NCBI GenBank assembly: GCA_937884755.1
Contig: CAKZYJ010000523.1
Coordinates: 1 to 54,883, forward strand
Reading direction: 5' to 3'
Source of the DNA: an uncultured Flammeovirgaceae bacterium
Lineage (GTDB): Bacteria; Bacteroidota; Bacteroidia; Cytophagales; Cyclobacteriaceae
Length of the DNA: 54,883 bases
The notes under the pieces are model-generated. The model did no database searches and was not told the DNA's origin. It saw only the letters and a program-made list of their open reading frames with translations. The position numbers were made by a program, and so were the translations under genes. Position 1 is the stretch's first letter; each line of letters opens with the position of its first letter. This document shows positions 10,340 through 19,492 of this stretch, piece by piece.

Positions 10340-11785
10340 ATGAAACGAATATCATATCTTCTAATCTGTGCTTTAGCGTTTTTGGCTTTGCCCGTTTGCG
10401 GACAGACTGTTTTCTTTTCTGAGCCCGTAGCGCTGAATGATACCGTAAATAGTACTGCTGAAGAAGGGTATCCATTGTACTCAGCTACGGACAGTACCCT
10501 CTATTTTGTGCGCTCGTTGTACGCTCAGAACACCGGAGGGATGCGTTCCGGGCAGGATATATGGTACAGCAAACAACAGCCTTCTGGTGCATGGACCGAG
10601 CCAGAGAACAATTTAGAAAACCTGAATAACCGGAATAATAATGCCGTAGTAGGGGTCAGCCGTACTGGTAATACAGTCTACCTACTCAATTCTTATCAGA
10701 CAGAAAAAGAAGAAAAACCGGGCATGGCTTTTAGCTTTAATACGGGGCAGGACTGGCGCGAACCTAATGACATTTCAATCCCTGGGCTAGAGGAGAAAAT
10801 TGGTAACTTTTACGGCATATACGTGCTACCCAGCGAAGATGTGGCGGTAGTGTCTCTTCAAAAAGAAACCTCCCAGGGAATGGAGGATTTATACATAACC
10901 GAAAAAAATCCTTCTACGGGCGAATGGAGTGAGCTAATTCACCTGGGCGAAGTTATTAATACCGAAGGCTACGAAATATCGCCGTTCCTGTCGGAAGATA
11001 AGAAAACACTTTTCTTTTCCAGCAACGGACACCCCGGCTATGGTAACGCCGATTTGTTCGTTAGTTATCGTCAGGATACATCATGGACCAACTGGAGTAA
11101 GCCGGAGAATCTAGGCGATGGCATTAACTCATCAAGTTTTGATGCCTACCTGACTATTTCGGAAAACGAGCAGGTCTTTTTTATCAGCAACCGCTACGGT
11201 CGTTCGGCTGATATTTATCAGTCGCGGGTAATTAGCCGGGAAGAGCGAGAGCAGGAACTTGCCAGCCGTATTGTAAGCGATGGTTCGGGTACTCGCCTTA
11301 CCTTAGATGGTCAGTCGGGAGCAGGTATGGAATTGGATGCGGAGACGCAGGCCTTGTTGTTGGAGACACAGGCACTGCTAGACGAATTCAAAAAGTCTAA
11401 CACTGAAGGAGGTAACCGGCAGAACAGCGGAGGTACGGCTCCTGAGAAGACATTTGAGAGCAATACAATCTACTTCAACCTCAACTCCAGCCAATTACTG
11501 CCAGCTGGTTACGAAGACTTGAAAGAGTCCATTGATATTTTGAAAGAAAACACTAGCCTCTATACCGAGGTTGTAGGGCACGCCGACGATTCAGGAGGTA
11601 AAGACTATAATTTGAAATTGTCTATTGAAAGAGCTCAAGCAGTAAAACGCTACCTAATAAACCGGGGAATAGAAGAAAGACGAATTATTACTTACGGCAA
11701 AGGATCTACTCAGCCCGCTTCAAATAACGCCAGTCCTGAAGGAAGAAAACAGAACCGGCGGGTAGTCATTGGGTTTGGTCAATAA
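10340..11785 (+). CDS. OmpA-family protein with PD40 propeller repeats
   Basis: The 481-residue product has a signal peptide (cleavage near PVCGQT), then WD40-like PD40 repeats at about residues 40-290 (motifs such as FFSSNGHPGYGNADLF and VFFISNRYGRSADIY). The C-terminal OmpA domain spans about residues 373-481 and includes the peptidoglycan-binding segment SIERAQAVKRYLINRGI and the ending GRKQNRRVVIGF. Such proteins anchor type IX or gliding machinery parts to the cell wall in Bacteroidota and regularly follow PorP/SprF genes. It lies 17 bases after the PorP/SprF stop and is the last gene of the operon, just before a strong terminator. No lipobox cysteine is seen. Confidence 0.9.
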   Translation: MKRISYLLICALAFLALPVCGQTVFFSEPVALNDTVNSTAEEGYPLYSATDSTLYFVRSLYAQNTGGMRSGQDIWYSKQQPSGAWTEPENNLENLNNRNNNAVVGVSRTGNTVYLLNSYQTEKEEKPGMAFSFNTGQDWREPNDISIPGLEEKIGNFYGIYVLPSEDVAVVSLQKETSQGMEDLYITEKNPSTGEWSELIHLGEVINTEGYEISPFLSEDKKTLFFSSNGHPGYGNADLFVSYRQDTSWTNWSKPENLGDGINSSSFDAYLTISENEQVFFISNRYGRSADIYQSRVISREEREQELASRIVSDGSGTRLTLDGQSGAGMELDAETQALLLETQALLDEFKKSNTEGGNRQNSGGTAPEKTFESNTIYFNLNSSQLLPAGYEDLKESIDILKENTSLYTEVVGHADDSGGKDYNLKLSIERAQAVKRYLINRGIEERRIITYGKGSTQPASNNASPEGRKQNRRVVIGFGQ

Positions 11786-11797
11786 TAGTGGAGGAGA

Positions 11798-11827
11798 AGC
11801 ATAATCGGTAACCGATTATGCTTTTTC
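11798..11827 (+). terminator. Intrinsic terminator of the surface-protein operon
   Basis: Perfect 12-base inverted repeat AGCATAATCGGT / ACCGATTATGCT separated by one base, followed by TTTTT. The far arm overlaps the stop codon of the convergent acyl-CoA ligase gene, so the hairpin may act on both transcripts, though the T-run favours the + strand. Confidence 0.85.
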
Positions 11828-13507
11828 TTCTACGGGATTTTCTTTAAGTAGTCTTCTAAGAATTTTACCTACATTAGACTTAGGTAGTTCATCGCGGAAC
11901 TCGATGTACTTAGGTACCTTGTAGGCAGTCATATTCTCTTTACAGAAGCTCTTTAGTTCCTCTTCAGTAAGCGAAGGATCTTTCTTCACCACGCAGATTT
12001 TTACCACTTCGGTTGATCGCTCATCGGGAACACCAATAGCGCCAACTTCCAGTACTTTCTCATGTCCGGAAACAATGTGCTCAATTTCGTTAGGATACAC
12101 ATTAAATCCTGAAACATTTATCATCTCCTTCTTACGGTCCACTATTCGGGTAAAACCTTCTTCGTCCATCACCCCTACATCGCCGGTTTTAAACCAGCCG
12201 TCTTCGGTAAATACTTTATCGGTTTCATCGGAGCGGTTCCAGTAGCCAGACATTACTTGGGGGCCTTTAGCGTAAATTTCACCCGGCTCACCAGTAGCTA
12301 CTTCTTTGCCTTCGTCATCAATGATGATAATTTGAGTGCTAGGTAGAGGAATACCTATGGTACCAATACGTTCCAGCCCCGCTACCGGAATATTAGAGGT
12401 CAGTACCGGAGAGGTTTCAGTTAATCCGTAGCCCTCAGCGATTGGAACACTAGTCTTCTTCTTCCAACGCTCAGCAATGGCATTTTGTACCGCCATACCA
12501 CCCGCACTGGTAATCTTCAGGTGTGAAAAATCTATCGTATCAAAATCAGGATGGTTCATCATACCATTATATAAGGTATTTACTCCAGTGATTACCGTGA
12601 ACGGATGCTTCTTCAACTCCTTAATAAAACCCTTCATGTCCCGAGGGTTGGTAATCAGTACGTTTTTAGCCCCAATTTTCATCATAGACAGGCAGTTCAC
12701 CGTAAGGGCATAAATATGGTACAGCGGCAGGGCGGTAATCATTGTCTCTGACCGTTTATTCAATCCGATGGCCATCCAGGCAGAAATCTGTTCCATGTTG
12801 GCTACCAGATTAGTATGGGAAAGTACAGCTCCTTTAGAAACTCCAGTAGTGCCCCCGGTATACTGCAAGAAAGCAGTATCTTCTCCTTTCATAGTTACGC
12901 GTTCAAAGGTTCGTTGGCTTCCCCGTTTCAGGGCATCGTTAAATTTAATGGCAGTTGGCAAATTGTAGCTGGGTACCATCTTCTTTACGTACTTTACTAC
13001 GGCATTCACCAGTGTTTTCTTTAATCCACCCAAGCGGTCGCCAATTTCGGTGACGATCACGTGTTTGATAGAAGTTTCAGAAAGAATTTTCTCAAGATTA
13101 TAGGCAAAGTTAGCCAGAATCACTATAGCATCGGCGCCTGAATCGTTGAACTGGTGCTTCATTTCCCGGGCAGTATACAAAGGATTGACATTTACCACGA
13201 TCATACCTGCGCGCAGTGCACCTAGCATAGCCACTGGATATTGCAATAGGTTCGGCATTTGTATAGCCACTCGCGATCCCTTGGCTAATTTTAAGTCTTT
13301 TTGGAGAAAAGCTGCAAAGTCTTGAGACTGCTGATCTAGTTCATCAAATGTGATGGCGGCACCCATACACTCAAAAGCAGAGAGAGGACCGTACTCTTTT
13401 ATGCAGGTTTCCAGCAAGTCAACTAAAGATTCATACTGGTGAGAATCAATTTCTTGAGGAACTCCCTCTGGGTAATGCTGAAACCAGGGTGATGTTTTGA
13501 CTTCCAT
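11816..13507 (-). CDS. fadD: Long-chain fatty acid--CoA ligase (AMP-binding)
   Basis: The 563-residue product belongs to the adenylate-forming (ANL) superfamily. The P-loop-like motif YTGGTTGVSKGA lies near residue 215, GYGLTETSP near 357, and the hinge/C-terminal motif with IVDRKKEMINVSGFNVYPNE follows. The length and motif set match bacterial FadD-type enzymes, which activate fatty acids to acyl-CoA thioesters using ATP at the inner face of the membrane. The gene stands alone; a structured RNA candidate with its own terminator lies about 110 bases upstream on the same strand and might regulate it. Substrate chain length cannot be read from the sequence. Confidence 0.9.
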   Translation of the reverse strand: MEVKTSPWFQHYPEGVPQEIDSHQYESLVDLLETCIKEYGPLSAFECMGAAITFDELDQQSQDFAAFLQKDLKLAKGSRVAIQMPNLLQYPVAMLGALRAGMIVVNVNPLYTAREMKHQFNDSGADAIVILANFAYNLEKILSETSIKHVIVTEIGDRLGGLKKTLVNAVVKYVKKMVPSYNLPTAIKFNDALKRGSQRTFERVTMKGEDTAFLQYTGGTTGVSKGAVLSHTNLVANMEQISAWMAIGLNKRSETMITALPLYHIYALTVNCLSMMKIGAKNVLITNPRDMKGFIKELKKHPFTVITGVNTLYNGMMNHPDFDTIDFSHLKITSAGGMAVQNAIAERWKKKTSVPIAEGYGLTETSPVLTSNIPVAGLERIGTIGIPLPSTQIIIIDDEGKEVATGEPGEIYAKGPQVMSGYWNRSDETDKVFTEDGWFKTGDVGVMDEEGFTRIVDRKKEMINVSGFNVYPNEIEHIVSGHEKVLEVGAIGVPDERSTEVVKICVVKKDPSLTEEELKSFCKENMTAYKVPKYIEFRDELPKSNVGKILRRLLKENPVEEKA

Positions 13508-13620
13508 ATTTAATAAGTCTGTTTATGATGATTTACTAATCTAAACGAATTTTTTTGTCGTAAATTAGCAAATCTTCAAGCAAAAAAGAAGGAAGTGTGT
13601 TTTCGGGAGGGGAAAGGGAA

Positions 13621-13653
13621 ATAAAAAAAGGTCATGAAAGTTCATAACCTTTT
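13621..13653 (-). terminator. Intrinsic terminator of the small RNA candidate
   Basis: AAAAGGTTATGAA / TTCATGACCTTTT pair with one A-C mismatch around a two-base spacer. On the - strand the stem runs straight into TTTTTTTATTT. It lies about 110 bases before the fadD start on the same strand. Confidence 0.65.
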
Positions 13654-13765
13654 CCAGAAACAACATAAGCTAGTTTATTCCGTTGTCTCCACCCTCGAGA
13701 CGGGAGGGCATGGCTGCCAGTTTCATCACCCTACAGTGTATAAGCCTTCGCAGCTTTGTCGTTGA
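13621..13765 (-). ncRNA. Candidate structured small RNA or leader element
   Basis: Read on the - strand, AACGACA-AAGCT (13763-13752) pairs with AGCTT-A-TGTTGTT (13671-13659), giving a 12-bp closing helix with one bulged A. The enclosed ~80 bases can form CCCTC/GAGGG or, alternatively, GTCTC/GAGAC hairpins, and contain GGTGATGAAACTGGCAG, which resembles a tRNA-Leu D-arm. No T-arm or proper anticodon arm is present, so it is not an ordinary tRNA. A terminator hairpin follows directly. The closed architecture could be a 6S-like or other regulatory RNA, or a cis-acting leader of fadD. The family was not recognised. Confidence 0.5.
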
Positions 13766-13815
13766 TTTATGATTGCTAAATTAATAAGTTCTCTATTAAC
13801 TTAAAAAATATTTAA

Positions 13816-13823
13816 TAAATTTG
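13816..13823 (+). promoter_or_regulatory. Possible -7 element for the Lrp/AsnC gene
   Basis: TAAATTTG is an exact match to the Bacteroidota -7 consensus TAnnTTTG, 68 bases before the ATG. No clear TTG was found at the expected -33 distance, so the call is weak. Confidence 0.3.
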
Positions 13824-13891
13824 GTAAAAATTTATATCCATCGTAATTTAACGGCGAAATCATTAGATATAACCTAATTTTCAGCACCAAA

Positions 13892-14359
13892 ATGAGCAAA
13901 AATTTAGAAATTGACAACATTGATCTAAAAATCTTAGCCCTACTTTCAGAAGATGCCAAAATCCCTTACACCGAAATAGCCAAAAAAGTTTATGTGTCAG
14001 GAGGGACGGTGCACGTCCGAATGCGAAAAATGGAGGAGATGGGTATTGTGCAGGGTACAACCCTGAATATGGACTACTCTAAGTTAGGTTACGATATCAC
14101 TGCGTTTTTAGGAATATATCTGGAGAAAAGCTCGCTTTATAGTGTTGTAGTAGACGAACTAAAAAAAGTACCCGAAGTTGTTAAAATTCATTACACCACC
14201 GGCAACTACAGTATCTTTATCAAAATCCACTGCCGTGACACTAAACACCTCCGGGAAGTATTGCACGATAAAATTCAACGCATAGAAGGTATTGTCAGAA
14301 CTGAAACCCTAATTTCACTGGAAGAAAGCCTAAACCGTCATATTCAACTGGGTGATTAA
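13892..14359 (+). CDS. Lrp/AsnC family transcriptional regulator
   Basis: 155 residues. The N-terminal winged helix-turn-helix (residues ~8-55) opens IDNIDLKILALLSEDAKIPY and includes TEIAKKVYVSGGTVHVRMRKM. A C-terminal RAM/AsnC ligand-binding domain follows (residues ~70-150). Family members form octamers or related assemblies and respond to amino acids. The Bacteroidota homologues are often conserved single genes whose targets are unknown. It lies directly upstream of the SUF operon but is separated by 161 bases, so a regulatory link is only a possibility. Confidence 0.88.
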   Translation: MSKNLEIDNIDLKILALLSEDAKIPYTEIAKKVYVSGGTVHVRMRKMEEMGIVQGTTLNMDYSKLGYDITAFLGIYLEKSSLYSVVVDELKKVPEVVKIHYTTGNYSIFIKIHCRDTKHLREVLHDKIQRIEGIVRTETLISLEESLNRHIQLGD

Positions 14360-14520
14360 ATTTTAATTTTTTAGTAGTAGGTTTTGTAACTCCTCTCGTT
14401 TAAATTCGTTCTAAATAATGAAAAGTCGGTTTGAGAAAACTTCGACAAGTTTTCACCTATTTTTTCGGAACGTTTCGCTCTGTGCAACGTTATCTAGGAA
14501 AGATTTAAACAAAAATCATA

Positions 14521-15966
14521 ATGAGTAAAGACAACCAGATCCTAGAGGAGTTTACCCAATCTGATTACAAGTACGGTTTTGAATCCAATATCGAGCAGGA
14601 ATCGGCTCCCAAAGGATTAAACGAAGATACCATTCGTTTCATTTCGGCCAAAAAGGAGGAGCCTGAGTGGCTACTGGAGTGGAGGCTTAAAGCTTACCAC
14701 CATTGGCTTACCCTCAAAGAACCTACTTGGCACAATGTGTCTTTTCCCGAAATTGATTATCAGGATATTATCTATTACGCAGCCCCCAAGCAAAAAGTCC
14801 AGCCCAAAAGCTTGGATGAAGTAGATCCTGAACTACTAGATACTTTTAAGAGATTGGGTATTTCGCTAGAAGAGCAGAAGCGGCTTACCGGAGTGGCAGT
14901 TGATGCAGTATTTGACAGCGTATCGGTGGCTACCACTTTCAAGGATAAGTTGGCTAAGTTAGGTATAATCTTCTGCTCCTTTAGTGAAGCAGTGAAGGAG
15001 CATCCCGAGCTAGTGCGTAAGTACATTGGTTCAGTGGTGCCTCCGGGAGATAATTACTATGCTGCACTTAATTCAGCGGTGTTTAGCGACGGCTCTTTCT
15101 GTTATATTCCCAAGGGGGTACGCTGTCCAATGGAGCTTTCTACTTACTTCCGGATCAATGCGGCCAACTCGGGTCAGTTTGAACGTACCGTGATTGTTGC
15201 TGAAGAAGGTTCCTACGTGCGCTACCTGGAAGGTTGCACTGCTCCCATGCGTGACGAGAATCAGTTACACGCAGCGGTAGTGGAATTGTACGCAGCTAAG
15301 GATGCTGAGATCAAATATTCTACTGTACAGAACTGGTATCCCGGTGATAAAGATGGTAAGGGTGGTATCTATAATTTTGTTACCAAGCGGGGTATCTGTG
15401 CAGGTGAGCGTTCAAAAATTTCCTGGACGCAGGTAGAAACTGGTTCAGCCGTAACCTGGAAGTATCCAAGTTGTATTTTGAAAGGCGATAATTCAATTGG
15501 TGAGTTCTACTCGGTAGCGGTAACCAATAACCATCAGCAGGCCGACACTGGTACCAAGATGATTCATATTGGTAAAAATACCCGTAGCCGAATCGTTTCT
15601 AAAGGTGTATCGGCTGGAGTAAGCCAAAATAGTTACCGAGGACTAGTGAAAGTTATGAAACGAGCCGAAGGTGCGCGTAACTTCTCGCAGTGCGACTCCT
15701 TGTTAATGGGAGACCGCTGCGGAGCCCATACGTTTCCTTATATAGAGTCTGACAACAGCACCGCTCAGATTGAGCACGAAGCTACTACTTCTAAGATCGG
15801 CGAAGACCAGATTTTTTACTGTTTACAACGAGGCATCGATGAGGAAGACGCGGTAGCATTGATTGTAAATGGCTACTGCAAAGAGGTGCTTAACCAACTT
15901 CCGATGGAGTTTGCCGTAGAAGCTCAAAAACTTCTGGCACTTACGTTAGAAGGTAGCGTAGGGTAA
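14521..15966 (+). CDS. sufB: Fe-S cluster assembly scaffold SufB
   Basis: 481 residues, the normal length for SufB. Characteristic stretches include [20 protein letters not shown], the core [20 protein letters not shown] and, near the C-terminus, [20 protein letters not shown] with conserved cysteines. SufB forms the SufBC2D scaffold on which sulphur from SufS/SufE and iron are combined into Fe-S clusters in the cytoplasm. First gene of the suf operon. A 161-base upstream region holds its promoter, but no convincing -33/-7 pair or IscR-like site could be assigned. Confidence 0.96.
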   Translation: MSKDNQILEEFTQSDYKYGFESNIEQESAPKGLNEDTIRFISAKKEEPEWLLEWRLKAYHHWLTLKEPTWHNVSFPEIDYQDIIYYAAPKQKVQPKSLDEVDPELLDTFKRLGISLEEQKRLTGVAVDAVFDSVSVATTFKDKLAKLGIIFCSFSEAVKEHPELVRKYIGSVVPPGDNYYAALNSAVFSDGSFCYIPKGVRCPMELSTYFRINAANSGQFERTVIVAEEGSYVRYLEGCTAPMRDENQLHAAVVELYAAKDAEIKYSTVQNWYPGDKDGKGGIYNFVTKRGICAGERSKISWTQVETGSAVTWKYPSCILKGDNSIGEFYSVAVTNNHQQADTGTKMIHIGKNTRSRIVSKGVSAGVSQNSYRGLVKVMKRAEGARNFSQCDSLLMGDRCGAHTFPYIESDNSTAQIEHEATTSKIGEDQIFYCLQRGIDEEDAVALIVNGYCKEVLNQLPMEFAVEAQKLLALTLEGSVG

Positions 15967-15997
15967 TTTTTCTAAATTTTTAAAACTGAACATTACG

Positions 15998-16040
15998 AAA
16001 TCAGAAGGGTTATCCAATGTGGATGCACTTCTGATTTTGT
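15998..16040 (+). promoter_or_regulatory. Intercistronic hairpin between sufB and sufC
   Basis: AAATCAGAAG (15998-16007) pairs perfectly with CTTCTGATTT (16028-16037), and an inner ATCCA/TGGAT helix sits inside. The stem is followed by TTGTTGCT, a poor T-run. It could be a partial terminator, a processing site or an mRNA stabiliser that sets sufB above sufCDSET. Confidence 0.55.
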
Positions 16041-16060
16041 TGCTATAATACACTCTTCAT

Positions 16061-16819
16061 ATGTTAAAAATAACTGATTTACACGCTCGAGTAGAAGAAA
16101 AAGAGATACTAAAAGGAATTGAACTAGAAGTAAAGCCGGGCGAAGTACACGCCATTATGGGGCCTAACGGTTCGGGAAAAAGCACCCTAGCATCAGTGCT
16201 GGCCGGTCGCGAAGATTTTGAAGTTACCCAAGGTTCGGTAGAATATCAGAGACAAGACCTATTAGAGATGGAGCCGGAAGAACGGGCTCGGGAGGGTATT
16301 TTTCTGGCCTTTCAGTATCCGGTAGAGATTCCTGGGGTGAGTACGACTAACTTTTTGAAAACAGCTGTAAACCAAGTACGTCAGCACAAAGGGAAAGACC
16401 CACTGGATGCCGTTTCCTTCCTGAAGCTGATGAAGGAAAAGATGAAGCTGGTCGATATTGACCAATCCTTGCTGAGCCGTTCACTTAATGAAGGCTTTTC
16501 TGGGGGAGAGAAGAAGCGGAATGAGATTTTTCAGATGGCGATGTTAGAGCCAACGCTGGCTATTCTGGACGAAACTGATTCGGGACTGGATATTGATGCC
16601 CTCCGAATTGTAGCCGGTGGAGTAAATGCATTACGCAGTGAAAACAATGCTACCATCGTGGTAACCCACTACCAGCGATTGCTGGAATACATCGTTCCTG
16701 ATTTTGTGCACGTACTGTACAATGGCCGTATCGTGAAGTCCGGTGATAAGGGTTTGGCCCTGGAACTGGAAGAAAAAGGGTACGACTGGATTAAAGAGAC
16801 GGCAGACGCTACCGCATAG
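16061..16819 (+). CDS. sufC: Fe-S cluster assembly ATPase SufC
   Basis: 252 residues, an ABC-type ATPase without membrane domains. Walker A GPNGSGKST lies at about residue 34, the signature GFSGGEKKRNEI (SufC-specific form) near 145, and Walker B LAILDETDSGLDID near 166. It powers conformational change in the SufBC2D scaffold. It lies 94 bases after sufB, with a hairpin in the gap, and is followed by sufD. Confidence 0.96.
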   Translation: MLKITDLHARVEEKEILKGIELEVKPGEVHAIMGPNGSGKSTLASVLAGREDFEVTQGSVEYQRQDLLEMEPEERAREGIFLAFQYPVEIPGVSTTNFLKTAVNQVRQHKGKDPLDAVSFLKLMKEKMKLVDIDQSLLSRSLNEGFSGGEKKRNEIFQMAMLEPTLAILDETDSGLDIDALRIVAGGVNALRSENNATIVVTHYQRLLEYIVPDFVHVLYNGRIVKSGDKGLALELEEKGYDWIKETADATA

Positions 16820-16899
16820 TAATTTTATAGTAGTACCCAAGTATGACCTAGTAGAACATAAGCTTGGGAAAAGTAGCCTAATCAGATTCACACCATTTT

Positions 16900-18219
16900 A
16901 TGAGTTTACAAGAAGCATTTATAACCTATTTTAATGATCGGGAAGCTGCGATTAATGGTCAGGGAGAAACATCTTGGCACCAGCGGAGGAGAGCTGCTCT
17001 GAGCGATTTTGAGAAACTAGGATTTCCCTCTAAGAAGAACGAAGAGTATAAATATACCCCGATTGGGCGAGCGTTGGAGCGGGAATTTTCGGAAGTTAAT
17101 CTGGCCAATACTTCATTTAATACCGATTTGGTGCAGGAACTACTCGCATCAGTCATTCCTGCTGATGTTCAGGCCAACCAATTGGTTTTTGTCAATGGAG
17201 AGTATCAGCCGTCACTATCCAAAGTGATTAGCTCATTAGAAGAAGTGACCATTGTTCCATTATCAGAGGCCTACCAAAAGCATGGCCAAGTAATTGATCA
17301 GTATTTCTCTCAGCAGCCTTCATTTCATCCAGATTCCTTCGCCGCCCTGAACACATCTATTGCGCAGGAGGGGGTGATGGTTCATGTTCCGAAAAATGTT
17401 TTAGTAGAAACACCCATACTCACCTATTTCATCAGTGATACTTCGACTGGAGTGAGTGTCGCCTCTCCCCGAAATCTGTATGTGGCTGAAACCGGAAGTA
17501 AATTTTCGGTGGTAGAATCATTTTACACCGTAGGGGGTGCTGCTAGTTATCAGAACGTTGTGAGTGAGATTTGGGTACAGCCTAATGCTTCGGTGCATTA
17601 TACCAAACTACAGCCCGAAAGCGCCCAGGCTTATCATACCGGAACTACTGAAGTATACCAGGCTCGGGATAGCCGCTTTACGGCAGTGACGGTTTCTTTA
17701 CAAGGGACGATGTTGCGGAATAACCTGAACATCGTGTTGGATGATGAAAATTGCGAATCTCACATGTACGGCTTGTACATGCTAGATGAAAAGTCGCACG
17801 TAGATAATCACACGGCCGTAGATCACCGTAAGCCTAATTCGTTCAGCAACGAATTGTACAAAGGTATCATGGATGATAATTCTAAAGGTGTATTCAATGG
17901 GAAAATTTATGTGCGGCAGGATGCGCAAAAGACCAATGCTTTTCAGTCTAACGCCAATATTCTGCTGACTGATGATGCCTCCATTGATACTAAACCCCAA
18001 TTAGAGATTTGGGCTGATGATGTGAAGTGCTCGCACGGGGCTACCACCGGCCAGATAGATGAAGAACAACTGTTTTACCTACGTACCCGAGGGATGAGTA
18101 AGGAGCAGGCAACGGCCATTCTGCTCCGAGCTTTTGCCGGAGACGTTTTAGAAAATATTGAGCTTGATTTCATTCGCCAGCAAATAGAGCAGGTGATTGA
18201 TACTCGCTTAGACAAATAA
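16900..18219 (+). CDS. sufD: Fe-S cluster assembly protein SufD
   Basis: 439 residues, a paralogue of SufB that completes the SufBC2D scaffold. The conserved beta-helix region contains SHMYGLYMLDEKSHVDNHTA and DVKCSHGATTGQIDEEQLFY, the latter carrying the SufD Cys/His pair (KCSHG). The N-terminal part contains the FPSKKNEEYKYTP motif of the family. Position between sufC and sufS supports the call. Confidence 0.95.
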   Translation: MSLQEAFITYFNDREAAINGQGETSWHQRRRAALSDFEKLGFPSKKNEEYKYTPIGRALEREFSEVNLANTSFNTDLVQELLASVIPADVQANQLVFVNGEYQPSLSKVISSLEEVTIVPLSEAYQKHGQVIDQYFSQQPSFHPDSFAALNTSIAQEGVMVHVPKNVLVETPILTYFISDTSTGVSVASPRNLYVAETGSKFSVVESFYTVGGAASYQNVVSEIWVQPNASVHYTKLQPESAQAYHTGTTEVYQARDSRFTAVTVSLQGTMLRNNLNIVLDDENCESHMYGLYMLDEKSHVDNHTAVDHRKPNSFSNELYKGIMDDNSKGVFNGKIYVRQDAQKTNAFQSNANILLTDDASIDTKPQLEIWADDVKCSHGATTGQIDEEQLFYLRTRGMSKEQATAILLRAFAGDVLENIELDFIRQQIEQVIDTRLDK

Positions 18220-18235
18220 CATTTAACCGTTTGGT

Positions 18236-19489
18236 ATGAATACCGAAAACGCGGTAGCAGCAGCTACCCAATTTGATATAGACCAGATTCGCCAAGATTT
18301 TCCGATTCTTCACCAGGAGGTAAACTGCCGTCCGCTGATTTATCTTGATAACGCGGCTACTACCCAGAAACCTCAGTCGGTAATTGATGCGCTTACGCAT
18401 TATTATGAGAAAGATAACGCCAACATTCATCGGGGCATCCACACTTTAGCTGAGCGAGCCACTGCCGCTTTTGAAGAGACCCGTCAAGCTATCCACCGGT
18501 TCATCAATTCTAATGAACCCGAAGAGATCGTATTTACTAAAGGTACTACCGATGGTATCAATCTGGTAGCGTCTACTTTCGGTAGGATGAATGTACAGGA
18601 GGGCGATGAAATCATCATCTCGGCCATGGAGCACCATTCGAATATTGTTCCCTGGCAGATGCTATGCGAAGAAAAAGGAGCACTGTTGAAAGTGATCCCG
18701 GTAAATGATCGAGGTGAAATAATACTAGAAGAATACAAGAAATTACTTTCTGATAAGACTAAGTTAGTAAGCATAGTATACGTTTCTAATTCGCTAGGAA
18801 CCATCAATCCGGTAGAGGAGATTATTGATCTGGCCCATGAGCACGGGGCTAGCGTACTGATCGACGGAGCTCAATCTACCGCTTACCTGGATATTAATGT
18901 ACAGGCATTGAATTGCGACTTCTATGTTTTCTCGGGTCATAAAATTTTTGGTCCTACCGGAGTAGGAGTGCTGTACGGTAAGCGCCGCCATCTGGAGAAG
19001 ATGCCTCCCTACCAAGGTGGGGGAGAGATGATCAAAAGCGTAAGCTTTGAGAAAACCACCTACAACGATATTCCTTATAAGTTTGAGGCTGGTACTCCTA
19101 ATATTGCCGACGTAGTTGCGCTGAAAGCTGCCATTGAGTACATCAACCAACTAGGAAAATCGGCCATGCAGGCTCACGAAGAAAGCTTGTTAACCTACGC
19201 TCATGAGCGTTTAGCTGACGTACCGGGTATCCGCTTTATTGGTACGGCCGAGCGAAAAATGAATGTGGTTTCTTTCGTTTTTGATGACATCTTTCATTTT
19301 GACATTGGTCAGATGCTAGATGCACGCGGTATTGCGGTACGCACCGGACACCACTGTACTGAGCCACTGATGAACCGTTTTGGACTAGAAGGAACCATTC
19401 GCGCTTCCTTCGCTATCTACAATACCAAAGAGGAAATTGATCAACTTGTTGAGGGGTTGAACCGTATAGTAACCATGATGAGGAGATAG
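18236..19489 (+). CDS. sufS: Cysteine desulfurase SufS
   Basis: 417 residues, a group II (SufS/CsdA) PLP enzyme. The opening reads YLDNAATTQKPQSVIDAL, the PLP lysine lies in SGHKIFGPTGVGVLYG (about residue 235), and the catalytic cysteine in VRTGHHCTEPLM (about residue 373). It removes sulphur from L-cysteine as an enzyme persulfide and hands it to SufE. It starts 16 bases after sufD and ends 3 bases before sufE. Confidence 0.96.
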   Translation: MNTENAVAAATQFDIDQIRQDFPILHQEVNCRPLIYLDNAATTQKPQSVIDALTHYYEKDNANIHRGIHTLAERATAAFEETRQAIHRFINSNEPEEIVFTKGTTDGINLVASTFGRMNVQEGDEIIISAMEHHSNIVPWQMLCEEKGALLKVIPVNDRGEIILEEYKKLLSDKTKLVSIVYVSNSLGTINPVEEIIDLAHEHGASVLIDGAQSTAYLDINVQALNCDFYVFSGHKIFGPTGVGVLYGKRRHLEKMPPYQGGGEMIKSVSFEKTTYNDIPYKFEAGTPNIADVVALKAAIEYINQLGKSAMQAHEESLLTYAHERLADVPGIRFIGTAERKMNVVSFVFDDIFHFDIGQMLDARGIAVRTGHHCTEPLMNRFGLEGTIRASFAIYNTKEEIDQLVEGLNRIVTMMRR

Positions 19490-19492
19490 CCT

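Larger units (their letters stand above)
13508..13891. other. Gene-free interval between fadD and the Lrp regulator
   Basis: 384 bases without a protein-coding frame. They hold the fadD leader (- strand), the candidate structured RNA and its terminator (- strand, 13621-13765), and an AT-rich promoter region for the Lrp/AsnC gene (+ strand). Nothing else was recognised. Confidence 0.6.

Noticed and set aside
13690-13740. A tRNA-Leu gene inside the small RNA candidate
   Set aside because: Only a D-arm-like stretch matches. The anticodon stem-loop lacks U33, and there is no T-arm or matching acceptor stem.
16631-16934. Small frames around the sufC-sufD junction (both strands)
   Set aside because: They overlap conserved suf coding sequence in other frames and lack recognisable features.
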